Position numbers and translations under genes: made by a program
Shown here: in pieces, positions 17,488 to 26,912 of the stretch
Position numbering within the stretch: position 1 is the stretch's first letter
Layout of the letters: each line of letters opens with the position of its first letter
The notes under the pieces: model-generated
Told to the model about the DNA's origin: nothing
What the model saw: the letters and a program-made list of their open reading frames with translations, nothing else
Database searches by the model: none
Assembly: GCA_963739985.1 (NCBI GenBank)
Contig: CAVUCE010000007.1
Location: 310,001 to 374,000 of the forward strand
Direction of reading: 5' to 3'
Length of the DNA: 64,000 bases
Origin: CAVUCE01 sp963739985
GTDB lineage: Bacteria > Bacteroidota > Ignavibacteria > Ignavibacteriales > Ignavibacteriaceae

Positions 17488-18537
17488 TCAATGAATAGGA
17501 ATAAAAAGATCGACTCTATAGTAATTATTTCCGTTGGATACTTTCATTAAATTAGTTTGATTATAAAATAATTCAAGCCGGTTTTGAATATTCATTAACC
17601 CGATTCCCGCGCCTTTTTTATTATTTGATTCTTCGTCAAAATTATTTTCTACAGATATGCGAAGATATTTTCCGTCTTTCTGACAATTGAGCTTAAGCGT
17701 AACTTTATCAAGAGTTTCATACACAGCATGTTTTATAGCATTCTCAAATAATGGTTGAAGTATCATGCTTGGTACGTTTGCTTTTTTACAATCTTCAGTA
17801 ACATTTTCTATGTACTCAAACTTATCTTCAAACCTTATTTTTTCAATATCGAGGTAAAGTTTAACATTTGCCAATTCTTCAGAAAGCTTGTTTGTTTTTC
17901 TTTCAATATTAGCAAGTGAATATCTTAGAAAATCAGAAAGCTTTAATATCATTTCACGCGCTTTCTCCGGATCAATTGAAGTAAGCGCACTCATTGAATT
18001 TAAGCTGTTGAAAATAAAATGCGGATTTATCTGGAACTTAAGAGTTTTTAATTCGGCTTCGGTAATTAAGTTTTTTAGCTGTGATTCTTTTGTAATGTTC
18101 TCCTGCAGTTGATTGTAATATATCAGCACATAATAAAGAGCAGAAATTACACCGTAAAACAAAATACCGATAAAAAATCGCCAGGGTAAAGTATCAAAGA
18201 AAAATTGTGAATAGTTATCAACTTTGAAAATTAGTACAATTATAGCATAACCGGAAGCAAGCCAAATTAATGCAGCAATTATTCCGCCTATAGCATGATT
18301 TAATATTATTCTTGAAGCGGGATAATCTTCAAAAGTAATTCCGTTTACCGGATACCAAAAACTAAATCCAAGTTCGCAAAGAATAATATTGAAGACAAGG
18401 CTGTCAATAATTGCAATGTTAAGGTTTATTTTAGTTGCGTATACAAGAAATAAAAAATAAGAAAGCGTTAGAACAATCCAGAAAATGATGTATAAGCTTA
18501 AGTTCTTAAAATTACTAGTTATCGGATTTTTTTGCAT
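17488..18537 (-). CDS. LytS-like membrane sensor histidine kinase
   Basis: A 349-residue protein with about four N-terminal transmembrane helices (within residues 10-140) and a cytoplasmic kinase core of the His_kinase (PF06580) type: the phospho-acceptor His in LKFQINPHFIFNSLNSMSAL and a HATPase part with the N box LQPLFENAIKHAVY and the GIGLMNIQNRLELFY segment. This family lacks a separate periplasmic sensor and pairs with LytTR regulators. The regulator at 14916-15671 is the likely partner, with an FG-GAP/T9SS protein gene in between. A LiaF-like gene lies upstream on the same strand, so a cell-envelope stress role is plausible. Confidence 0.9.
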   Translation of the reverse strand: MQKNPITSNFKNLSLYIIFWIVLTLSYFLFLVYATKINLNIAIIDSLVFNIILCELGFSFWYPVNGITFEDYPASRIILNHAIGGIIAALIWLASGYAIIVLIFKVDNYSQFFFDTLPWRFFIGILFYGVISALYYVLIYYNQLQENITKESQLKNLITEAELKTLKFQINPHFIFNSLNSMSALTSIDPEKAREMILKLSDFLRYSLANIERKTNKLSEELANVKLYLDIEKIRFEDKFEYIENVTEDCKKANVPSMILQPLFENAIKHAVYETLDKVTLKLNCQKDGKYLRISVENNFDEESNNKKGAGIGLMNIQNRLELFYNQTNLMKVSNGNNYYRVDLFIPIH

Positions 18538-18657
18538 TAAAGCTTGTTTTTAATTTTAAAATTATTCTTCACAATGATTTGGGATGAAAAAAGTTCTAGT
18601 TCATCTTTACATTCTATTAAAGCACCGGCAATTGTTAAAAAATAGTTTTTTACAATT

Positions 18658-19368
18658 CTAACTCTTTATTTCACCGCCGCCAAATATTGCAACACCTTTA
18701 ATAGTTAACATCCTGGTTTGATCAATCGCTTTCATCGGATCTCTTCTTACCTTATTTCCAAAACCTCCAAAAATAGGTGTAACTTGAATTCTGATGCTCC
18801 AATCATCCGGAACTCTAAGTGTGGTTCCGCCAAAAATTGTTAAAATATCAAGAACGTTATTACCTTCTGCAAGTTTGGAATCTCTTAAATCTATTTCCGA
18901 GCCGCCAAATATTGCTGTAATACTTCCACCTTTAAAGTTATCCGTTGAAACTATTTTTTCTCCGCCGCCGAAAATAGCTATATCATCAATTTCATCGTTC
19001 GATAAAGTTTCTGAGTTCATCCTTGAGCAAGAATGATGTGAAGGTCTTCTTCTTAAAAGAATAAATGCTCCTGCACAAATAATTAGAACCGGAAAAATAA
19101 TCCTTCCGTCAATATGAACTTCGGGAAATATTTTGGGAATCAAAAACAAAATGCCCAGCAGCATGAGAACCAGTCCAAATCCAAATCTTCTTGAATTAGA
19201 AACAATTATTAGTCCTACCACGAATAATATAAATGGAAATGAAAATACTATCTCACTTATATTAAAATCAAAAATATCTAATGTATTTAGCAAAAACATC
19301 GCGCCGAAGAATATTAGGAACAATCCAATTATTACACGCGAATTACCTGAATTTCTATCTGTCTTCAT
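18658..19368 (-). CDS. LiaF/LiaI-like membrane protein
   Basis: A 236-residue protein with four hydrophobic helices in the first 110 residues (for example VIIGLFLIFFGAMFLLN and GFGLVLMLLGILFLIP) and a C-terminal soluble domain with repeated IFGGGEKI, IFGGSEIDL, IFGGTTL and IFGGFG strands, typical of the LiaF-like C-terminal beta-helix domain (formerly DUF2154). LiaF-type proteins act with LytS/LiaS-type kinases in cell-envelope stress sensing. It lies directly upstream of the LytS-like kinase on the same strand, separated by about 120 bp, which supports such a role. Histidine- and cysteine-containing linker (PSHHSCSR) is present between the two halves. Confidence 0.82.
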   Translation of the reverse strand: MKTDRNSGNSRVIIGLFLIFFGAMFLLNTLDIFDFNISEIVFSFPFILFVVGLIIVSNSRRFGFGLVLMLLGILFLIPKIFPEVHIDGRIIFPVLIICAGAFILLRRRPSHHSCSRMNSETLSNDEIDDIAIFGGGEKIVSTDNFKGGSITAIFGGSEIDLRDSKLAEGNNVLDILTIFGGTTLRVPDDWSIRIQVTPIFGGFGNKVRRDPMKAIDQTRMLTIKGVAIFGGGEIKS

Positions 19369-19640
19369 TATTTCTTCCTCATTAAATTAGAATACTTATT
19401 GGTGCAAAAGTATGTAATGTGATATATATTTTGAAGAAAAAATCGGTGAGCGCATGTTATATATCGGTAAAAGGATAAAATTTAGCGAAATATAAAGATC
19501 AAATTGCTATTTAATCCTAAAAAACTGGAAATTAACCTCTTGAAACAAATTTAGCTCCGGTCATTATTGATATCATCACTTTAATTACAAGTTAAAATTT
19601 ACTTATATTTAACATTCATTTTAAAATATTCTACGAAAAT

Positions 19641-21683
19641 ATGTTGTCTAACGAGAAAATTTTAGTAACTGCTGCTCTTCCTTACGCAAATGGACCAATT
19701 CATCTTGGCCATTTAAGCGGTGCTTATTTACCAGCCGATATTTATGTAAGATACCAAAGACTAAAAGGCAGACAAATTATTTTTGTTTGCGGTTCAGATG
19801 AACACGGTGTTCCAATTACAATTAGTGCCGATAAGGAAAAAGTAAGACCTAAAGATATTATAGATCGCTATCATAAGATAAATAAAGAAGCTTTCGAAAA
19901 ATTCGGAATGAATTTCGATATTTATTCCAGAACAAGTTTGCCAATTCATCACGAAACCGGAAAAGATTTCTTCCTCGAATTTTATAACAGGGGAATTCTG
20001 AATGAAAAAAAATCAATGCAATTTTATGATGAAAAAGTAAAAATGTTTTTACCGGATCGTTATGTAGAAGGAACATGTCCAAACTGCGGTTATGAAGAAG
20101 CGCGCAGCGATGAATGTGAAAATTGCGGAACATTATACGAACCTAGTGAACTGAAAAATCCTAAAAGTAAAATTTCCGGTGAAACTCCTGTATTAAAAGA
20201 AACATCGCACTGGTTTTTCCCACTCGGAGCTTATCAAGAAAGATTGGAAAAATACGTTGCTGAAATGAATGAACTTTACGGCTGGAAGGACAATGTTTTA
20301 CAATATTGCCGCGGCTGGTTTAAAGACGGATTGCAAGATCGTGCCGTTACAAGGGATCTTGATTGGGGAATAAAAGTACCGATTGAGTCTGCAGCAGGAA
20401 AAGTGTTATACGTTTGGTTTGAAGCTGTTTTAGGCTACATATCAGCATCTAAAGAATTATCGCAAAAACTTGGTAAACCCGAACTTTGGAGGGAATACTG
20501 GCAGGATCAGAAAACTAAATATGTAGCTTTTATCGGGAAAGATAACATAGTTTTTCACTGCATATTTTTTCCCGCAATGTTGATGGCTTGGAATGATGGC
20601 GACAAGGAAAAATACGTACTTCCGCAAAATGTTCCCGCAAATGAATTTCTAAATTTCGAAGGTAAAAAATTCTCCAAAAGCAGAAACTGGGGAATTGATG
20701 TTGTCGATTTTTTAAAATTATTTCCTGCGGATCCTTTGCGATATACACTTGCCGCAAATTTACCTGAAAGTAGAGATACTGATTTTTACTGGAAAGAATT
20801 CCAACTGAGGAATAATAGTGAACTTGCCGATATATTGGGTAATTTCATTAATCGAACTTTTACGTTTGCTCATAAACATTTTGAAGGAAAAGTTCCATCA
20901 ATTGTTAATCCGGAAAAAATAGATAACGAAATGCTTGAGTTGATAGCCGGATATCCTAAAAAAGTTTCCGCTCTGTTTGAATCATATAAAATTAGAGACG
21001 GTGTTCTTGAAGTAATGAATCTGGCTCGAGCAGGAAATAAGTATTTTAATGATTCCGAGCCATGGAAGACGATTAAAACCAATAAGGAAAAATGCGGAAC
21101 CACTTTGGCTATTTGTCTGCAGGCAATTTATACTTTAGCTGAATTACTTTCACCTATCGTACCTTTCTCCTCAGATAAATTATTTGAAATGTTGAATTCG
21201 GAAAAAATAAGCTGGGATAATTGCGGTGAGAATAATTTGAGCGAAGGACACCAATTGAATAAATCAGAAATATTATTCCCGAAAATAGAAGATGAGGTTA
21301 TTGAAAAACAAATGGAAAATTTAGGAAAAGTTGAAGAAAAAGAAGTAAAAGTCGAAGAAAAAATCACTTTTGACGATTTTATGAAAGTTCAATTGAAAGT
21401 AGCCGAAATAATTTCAGCGGAAAAAATTGAAAAAAGTGAAAAGTTATTAAAATTAAAAGTTAAACTTGAAAATGAAGAACGACAAATTATTGCCGGAATT
21501 GCAAAACATTATGAACCGGAAGATTTGTTGAATAAAAAAGTTGTCATCGTAGCAAATCTAAAACCTGCTAAACTAATGGGATTGGAATCTCAAGGGATGG
21601 TTCTTGCGGTTGAAGACGAAGACGGAAAAATAAACGTACTTTCCGTAGAAAATTCGGTAAAGAACGGAACACGCGCTAAATAA
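19641..21683 (+). CDS. metG: Methionyl-tRNA synthetase
   Basis: A complete 680-residue class I synthetase. The HIGH-type motif is HLGHL in PYANGPIHLGHLSGAY, the KMSKS-type motif is KFSKS (FEGKKFSKSRNWG), and there is a zinc-binding knuckle CPNCGYEEARSDECENCG (about 145-162). A C-terminal EMAPII-like tRNA-binding domain (DFMKVQLKVAEIISAEKIEK to the end) is fused after an anticodon-binding domain and a charged linker. It charges tRNA-Met with methionine for initiation and elongation. It begins an independent transcript, divergent from the LiaF-like gene. The gene is AT-rich like its neighbours and shows no sign of damage. Confidence 0.97.
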   Translation: MLSNEKILVTAALPYANGPIHLGHLSGAYLPADIYVRYQRLKGRQIIFVCGSDEHGVPITISADKEKVRPKDIIDRYHKINKEAFEKFGMNFDIYSRTSLPIHHETGKDFFLEFYNRGILNEKKSMQFYDEKVKMFLPDRYVEGTCPNCGYEEARSDECENCGTLYEPSELKNPKSKISGETPVLKETSHWFFPLGAYQERLEKYVAEMNELYGWKDNVLQYCRGWFKDGLQDRAVTRDLDWGIKVPIESAAGKVLYVWFEAVLGYISASKELSQKLGKPELWREYWQDQKTKYVAFIGKDNIVFHCIFFPAMLMAWNDGDKEKYVLPQNVPANEFLNFEGKKFSKSRNWGIDVVDFLKLFPADPLRYTLAANLPESRDTDFYWKEFQLRNNSELADILGNFINRTFTFAHKHFEGKVPSIVNPEKIDNEMLELIAGYPKKVSALFESYKIRDGVLEVMNLARAGNKYFNDSEPWKTIKTNKEKCGTTLAICLQAIYTLAELLSPIVPFSSDKLFEMLNSEKISWDNCGENNLSEGHQLNKSEILFPKIEDEVIEKQMENLGKVEEKEVKVEEKITFDDFMKVQLKVAEIISAEKIEKSEKLLKLKVKLENEERQIIAGIAKHYEPEDLLNKKVVIVANLKPAKLMGLESQGMVLAVEDEDGKINVLSVENSVKNGTRAK

Positions 21684-21809
21684 AATACGACTAAATAGAT
21701 TCGGAGAGCTCGCGGCTAGCTCTTAAGCTTTAAATTACCTTGATTTTCAGGTACTCAATAACTAAAATTATCAGCTAAATTTGAATAAACAAACCAAGGA
21801 GATATATTG

Positions 21810-23786
21810 ATGCGATTACGGGTGATAGGCCTTCTGTTTTTTGCATTAGCTTTTATATTAAGCTCTTGCGCTCCGGAACACTCTCAGATTGTACTGGCAA
21901 AATTTGGAAATCAAAATGTAAAGATGGGAGAATTTGAAAACGCTTATGCTAAAAATGTTGGAAGTTTAGAAAAAGCAAAGCAAGATAGTCTCAGTCAACT
22001 TAAAAATTTCCTTAATCTTTATGTCGATTTCAGAATGAAATTAAGGGATGCTTACGTTAGAGGGTATGATAATAACCCGGAATTGCAAAATGAATTAACC
22101 GATTATAAAAAGAAAGTCGGTGTCACTTATCTATTAGAAAAGAAATTAGTTGATCCCGGAATAAATACACTTTATGATAGAAGAAAATTCGAGTTACGCG
22201 TCAGCCATATTATGATTCGCCCCGATTCTACAGGTTGGGATCATGCAAAAACAAAAGCTGAAGCATTACTCGATAGTTTAAATAACGGCGCTGATTTTGC
22301 TACACTTGCTGAAAAATATTCTCAAGATACATTTTCAAAGCCCAGAGGCGGCGATATTTATTACATCACTGCCGGTGATCTTCCATATCAATTTGAAGAT
22401 GCTGCTTACAATACTGAAGTCGGGACTTATTATCCTAAAGTTGTTAAATCTCCCTATGGTTATCACATTATAAAAGTAACAGAAAAACGAGAGAGAGTTC
22501 CTGAAATAAGAGTAAGCCACATTCTTGCAAGTTTCTTCAAACATCCGGGTAAAGCCGATAGCGTAGATGCAAAAGCAAAAATAGATACTGTTATGGAGAA
22601 ACTAAAAGCAGGTGAGGACTTTGCTAAATTAGCTAAAGAATATTCTGATGATCCTGGAAGCGCTAAAAATGGTGGTGATGTTGGATTTTTTAAGCGAAGA
22701 ATGATGGTACAACCTTTTGACGAAGCTGCATTCAATCTTAAAAATATTGGCGATGTTTCCGGCATAGTTAAAACCAGATTTGGTTATCATATAATTAAAT
22801 TAACCGGTAAAAAACCTTATCCGACTTTTGACGAGGACAGGGATAATCTTAAAAAGATATTTAAACGCCAGCGTTACCAGGATGCTTACGATTCACTTGT
22901 TGCTGGATTGAGAACAAAATACGATTATAAACTTAACCAGGATACGTTTGGTGCGATGGTTGGAAGATCGGATACGACTAAAGTTGGTCAGGATAATCCT
23001 GCTTTCGATGAAATTAAAAACCTTACATTATTTACCTATTCCGACAGTACTGTAAATGTTGGTCAATTTTTAGAAAAATTAGCTGCTGATAATGATTTCT
23101 CTGCAAAACCGATGAATCCGGATTTGCTCAAAAAAGCAATTGAAAAAATAAGCGCCGGTTACTTATTAAATAAAGAAGCGATGGGATTAGATAAAACCGA
23201 TCCTGAATTTGCTTCGTTAATGAAAGATTATCGGGACGGAATTTATATCTTCAAATTACAGGAAGATGAAGTTTGGAATAAGGTAAAAGTTGACAGCACA
23301 GATTTGAAAAATTATTATGAAAAAACTAAAGATAATTATGTCTGGCCTGATAGAGTTAACTTTAGTGAAATTTTCACAAGAACGGATTCTTTAGCTCAAG
23401 AATATTATAGACAGCTTCAAAATGGTGCAAACTTTGATACTTTAGCTGCTAAATACACTGAAAGGCCGGGTTACAAAAAATTGGCTGGAAATCATGGATT
23501 AGTTTATGCTGCTGAAAGTGATTTGTCTCAAAAAGCAAATCAGCTTAAATCTCCCGGGGATTATTCTAAACCATTCAATACACGCGGCGGTTTTGCAATT
23601 GTTAAGTTAGTAGCAAAAGATCCTTCACATTTAAAAACGTTTGAAGAAGCAAAACCGGAAGTTTCAGGCGCTTTTCAGGATGCCGAAAGTAAAAAATTAG
23701 AGAAAAATTACGTACAGGAGTTAAGAAACAGATATAATCCTGTAATTCATTACGACGAACTTGAAAAAGCATATAAATCAAACTAA
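21810..23786 (+). CDS. PpiC-type peptidyl-prolyl isomerase lipoprotein
   Basis: A 658-residue protein from ATG 21810, chosen over TTG 21807 because of AAGGA at 21796-21801. A lipoprotein signal ends LSSC. The protein has two clear parvulin rotamase domains (about 130-230, RVSHIMIRPD..., and about 235-345, RVSHILASFF...), each with the GGD and GYHIIK motifs, and a third degenerate rotamase-like stretch near 515-625 (FSEIFTRTDS, then FNTRGGFAIVKLV). It probably folds outer-membrane proteins in the periplasm. The 3-prime end overlaps the next gene by 26 bases, and a SurA-like gene follows, so the three form an operon of envelope folding factors. Confidence 0.9.
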   Translation: MRLRVIGLLFFALAFILSSCAPEHSQIVLAKFGNQNVKMGEFENAYAKNVGSLEKAKQDSLSQLKNFLNLYVDFRMKLRDAYVRGYDNNPELQNELTDYKKKVGVTYLLEKKLVDPGINTLYDRRKFELRVSHIMIRPDSTGWDHAKTKAEALLDSLNNGADFATLAEKYSQDTFSKPRGGDIYYITAGDLPYQFEDAAYNTEVGTYYPKVVKSPYGYHIIKVTEKRERVPEIRVSHILASFFKHPGKADSVDAKAKIDTVMEKLKAGEDFAKLAKEYSDDPGSAKNGGDVGFFKRRMMVQPFDEAAFNLKNIGDVSGIVKTRFGYHIIKLTGKKPYPTFDEDRDNLKKIFKRQRYQDAYDSLVAGLRTKYDYKLNQDTFGAMVGRSDTTKVGQDNPAFDEIKNLTLFTYSDSTVNVGQFLEKLAADNDFSAKPMNPDLLKKAIEKISAGYLLNKEAMGLDKTDPEFASLMKDYRDGIYIFKLQEDEVWNKVKVDSTDLKNYYEKTKDNYVWPDRVNFSEIFTRTDSLAQEYYRQLQNGANFDTLAAKYTERPGYKKLAGNHGLVYAAESDLSQKANQLKSPGDYSKPFNTRGGFAIVKLVAKDPSHLKTFEEAKPEVSGAFQDAESKKLEKNYVQELRNRYNPVIHYDELEKAYKSN

Positions 23787-24582
23787 TTATATAATAATAC
23801 CTCTTTTATCCGCAGTTCTTATAACGGGCTGCGGAAAAGAGAAACAGCGTACAGATTACGTTGCAAAGGTGAATAATGCTTATTTATCCCGCGAAGAACT
23901 TTCCACAATGGTTGATACAGCCGGAAATAAATATTATAAGAGTGAAATAATAAGAAATTGGGTTAATCAGGAAGTATTATATCAAGAAGCTGAAAAAGAA
24001 GGAATATTAAAAGACACGGAATACCAAAAATTACTAAATCAATCTGAAAGAGAGCTTGCCTCAGCACTTTTACTCCAAAAACATTATGAGGATGAAGATG
24101 TTTCATACGAACTAAAAGATATTGAAGCATACTATAATGAGCATAGGGATGATTTTCGACTTTTTTATGAAGGATATCTTTTAAATATTATCAGTTTTAA
24201 TAATGAAGATAATGCGGTTCAATTCAGATCTACCGTGCTGGAAAGTGATTGGAATAGAGCCTTGAACGTTTATATGGGTGATTCGACAATTGTAAGTTCA
24301 AGACCCTCAGCTCTCCTTTACGATTTTCAGATAAACCCGCAGCCTTTATATAGAATAGTTCAAGACTTGAATTTGGGTGAAGTTAGTATTGTAATTAAGG
24401 ACTCAAATCACATTTACCAGGTTGCACAGCTAGAAAACAAGTATAATAAGGGAACTATTCCGCCTTTAGATATTATAAAGAGCCGGGTTGTAAAACAATT
24501 TTTAGCAGATAAAAAAGAAAAATTAATTCAAAATTATATTCGAGATCTTTATTCAAATAATGATATTGAAGTTAAAAACTAG
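23761..24582 (+). CDS. SurA-N-like lipoprotein of the folding-factor operon
   Basis: A 273-residue protein, TTG start at 23761 inside the end of the previous gene; no ATG is available early enough to keep the lipoprotein signal (IIIPLLSAVLITGC, lipidated Cys). The N-terminal part (RTDYVAKVNNAYLSREELST and WVNQEVLYQEAEKEGILKD) resembles the chaperone domain of SurA/PpiC proteins, but no complete rotamase domain follows. It probably acts as a non-catalytic periplasmic chaperone. It sits between two peptidyl-prolyl isomerase genes, overlapping the first and eight bases before the second, which indicates co-translation. No strong ribosome binding site is visible. Confidence 0.75.
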   Translation: MKKHINQTNYIIIPLLSAVLITGCGKEKQRTDYVAKVNNAYLSREELSTMVDTAGNKYYKSEIIRNWVNQEVLYQEAEKEGILKDTEYQKLLNQSERELASALLLQKHYEDEDVSYELKDIEAYYNEHRDDFRLFYEGYLLNIISFNNEDNAVQFRSTVLESDWNRALNVYMGDSTIVSSRPSALLYDFQINPQPLYRIVQDLNLGEVSIVIKDSNHIYQVAQLENKYNKGTIPPLDIIKSRVVKQFLADKKEKLIQNYIRDLYSNNDIEVKN

Positions 24583-24589
24583 GTGTTAA

Positions 24590-25861
24590 ATGAAATTTAA
24601 ATTATTAGCGTTTTTAATGTTGGTTATTGTCGGTACCGGATTATCACAGGATGTTATTGATAAAGTTGCAGCTGTTGTTGACAATGAAGTTATATTAAAA
24701 AGTGAAGTTGATTATCAAACAAAATTATTTGCCGCGCAGAGAAAACTGGATCCAAATACTCCGGGACTTGAAAAACAAGTTCTAAACAATATGATAAATG
24801 AAAAATTAGCTTATGCTCAAGCACAGTTAGATTCAATTCAAGTTACGGATGAAGAAATCAGCAACAGCATCGAAAGCCGGATTCAATATTTCATTCAGCA
24901 ATATGGTTCAAAAGAAAAAGTAGAGCAAATTTACGGAATGAGTATTGAAAAAATTAAAAGAACTTTACATGATGATGTTAAAAAGCAACTAATGGTGCAG
25001 AAACTTCAGCAAAAAGAATTTGGAGGAGTTGAAGCTTCAAGAAAAGATGTTGAGGACTTCTTCGATAAGTTTAAAGATAGTCTTGGAGTTATTCCTGAAA
25101 AAGTAGATGTTGCACACATTTTTAGAACACCTACCATTTCAGATAAAGCTAAAGAAGAATTCAAACAACGTGCAGAAAATCTTTTAGATTCGCTAAAGAA
25201 CGGTGCCGATTTTGCAACGCTTGCTAAGAAATATTCTGAAGATCCGGGAAGTGCTAAAAACGGTGGAGACTTAGGTTGGGCTTCAAGAGGCGATTTTTAT
25301 CCACAGTTTGAAGCTGCTGCTTTTGCATTGAATCCCGGACAAATATCCGGTGTTATTGAAACTCCCGTAGGCTACCACATAATTAAACTGATTGAGAAAA
25401 GAGGAGAAAAAATTCATGCTCGTCATATTTTAATCAAGTTTAAAACTGATGAGAACTCGGATTTAAATACTATTTCATTTTTAAGTGATGTTAGAGATAG
25501 TATTGTTAAAGGTGTAAACTCTTTTGCTTATTACGCTAAAAAATACAGTGAAGATAAGGAATCAGCTGCGTTTGGTGGCGATTTGGGAACTTTCTATTTA
25601 AATCAATTAGACAATAATATGAAAGAAGTAGTTTCCAAGCTTAAAGAAGGCGAGATTAGTTATCCCAAAAGAATTGATTACGGCAGAAGTTACGGTTATC
25701 ATATTGTTGATTTGAAAAAAAGAATTCCTCAGCACCAGGTTAACTTAAAGGAAGATTATCAGGAATTGAAAAAATTAGCCGATGAATATAAGCGCCAAAA
25801 TCTATACAATGAGTGGGTTGAAAAACTAAAAGATAAAATTTATTGGAAAATTCTTCTTTAA
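24590..25861 (+). CDS. surA: SurA-like periplasmic chaperone and peptidyl-prolyl isomerase
   Basis: A 423-residue protein with a signal peptide (MKFKLLAFLMLVIVGTGLSQ), a SurA N-terminal chaperone domain opening DKVAAVVDNEVILKSEVDYQ, and two parvulin domains: the first complete (HIFRTPTISDKAKEEF to GYHIIKLIEKR), the second shorter (ARHILIKFKTDENSD to GYHIVDLKKR). This matches the SurA architecture at normal length. It should deliver outer-membrane proteins to the BAM complex; the Omp85 at 46.9 kb and the porin are possible clients. It is the third gene of a folding-factor operon and is followed by a MoxR gene, an arrangement also common in Bacteroidota. Confidence 0.9.
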   Translation: MKFKLLAFLMLVIVGTGLSQDVIDKVAAVVDNEVILKSEVDYQTKLFAAQRKLDPNTPGLEKQVLNNMINEKLAYAQAQLDSIQVTDEEISNSIESRIQYFIQQYGSKEKVEQIYGMSIEKIKRTLHDDVKKQLMVQKLQQKEFGGVEASRKDVEDFFDKFKDSLGVIPEKVDVAHIFRTPTISDKAKEEFKQRAENLLDSLKNGADFATLAKKYSEDPGSAKNGGDLGWASRGDFYPQFEAAAFALNPGQISGVIETPVGYHIIKLIEKRGEKIHARHILIKFKTDENSDLNTISFLSDVRDSIVKGVNSFAYYAKKYSEDKESAAFGGDLGTFYLNQLDNNMKEVVSKLKEGEISYPKRIDYGRSYGYHIVDLKKRIPQHQVNLKEDYQELKKLADEYKRQNLYNEWVEKLKDKIYWKILL

Positions 25862-25909
25862 TTTATCTTTGTAAATGTAAAATATTTTATGAATTAATCG
25901 GAAATTATT

Positions 25910-26911
25910 TTGGCAAATTCTGAACCAACAAAAGATGATGTTCAATTAGTTGAACAGCTGAATGATAAAATAAGACAAATTAAATCCGAAATCGGTAAAG
26001 TAATTATTGGTCAGAATGATATCATTGACCAGTTATTAATTGCTTTACTTTCACGCGGACATTGCCTGCTTGTTGGTGTTCCTGGTTTAGCGAAAACCTT
26101 GCTTATAAAAACCTTATCAGAAGTTGTTGACCTGAAGTTTAACAGAATTCAATTTACACCTGATTTAATGCCCAGCGACATAACCGGAACTGAACTTATC
26201 GAAGAAGACCCGGTTTCTAAAAAAAGGAATTTCAGATTTATAGAAGGTCCGGTATTCTCTAATGTAATTTTAGCCGATGAAATAAATAGAACTCCTCCTA
26301 AAACTCAAGCAGCTCTATTAGAAGCAATGCAGGAGCATAGAGTTACAATTGCAGGAGTTACTTATACATTACCGGAACCATTTTTTGTTCTTGCAACTCA
26401 AAATCCAATTGAGCAAGAGGGAACATATCCTTTGCCTGAAGCTCAATTAGACCGTTTTATGTTTAATCTCTGGCTGGATTATCCTTCTTTTGAGGAAGAA
26501 TTGAAAATTGTTCAATCAACAACCAGCGAGTATTTGGCAAAATTGTCAAAAGTTGTAAATGCAGAAGAGATAATTAGTTTTCAAAATTTAGTAAGAAGAG
26601 TGCCGGTTGCGGATAACGTAATTCAGTTTGCAGTAAAATCAGCAAATGCAACGCGACCTAACGGAAACGGAGTTCCTCAGTTTATTAAAAATTGGATAAG
26701 TTGGGGAGCCGGACCAAGAGCCTCGCAATATTTAATACTAGCCGCAAAAACCCGCGCAGTTGTTAACGGAAGATTTACTCCGAATATAGATGATGTTAAA
26801 GCTGCGATGATTCCTGTTCTGCGCCATAGAATAATTACAAACTTCAATGCTGAAGCTGATGGAATTAATTCTGTTAAAGTTATTAATAAATTGATTGAAG
26901 AAGTATTATAA
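25910..26911 (+). CDS. MoxR-family AAA+ ATPase
   Basis: A 333-residue MoxR protein. Walker A is GVPGLAKT, Walker B is VILADEINRTPPKTQAALLE, sensor region ATQNPIEQEGTYPLPEAQLD is exact, and the C-terminal lid domain contains WGAGPRASQYLILAAKTRA. MoxR ATPases act as chaperones that activate partner proteins, often with DUF58 and VWA-domain proteins; such genes are not downstream here, because the next gene is convergent and ends one base away. The TTG start at 25910 gives the typical beginning MANSEPTKDDVQLVEQLNDK. No terminator separates the two convergent genes. Confidence 0.93.
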   Translation: MANSEPTKDDVQLVEQLNDKIRQIKSEIGKVIIGQNDIIDQLLIALLSRGHCLLVGVPGLAKTLLIKTLSEVVDLKFNRIQFTPDLMPSDITGTELIEEDPVSKKRNFRFIEGPVFSNVILADEINRTPPKTQAALLEAMQEHRVTIAGVTYTLPEPFFVLATQNPIEQEGTYPLPEAQLDRFMFNLWLDYPSFEEELKIVQSTTSEYLAKLSKVVNAEEIISFQNLVRRVPVADNVIQFAVKSANATRPNGNGVPQFIKNWISWGAGPRASQYLILAAKTRAVVNGRFTPNIDDVKAAMIPVLRHRIITNFNAEADGINSVKVINKLIEEVL

Positions 26912-26912
26912 T

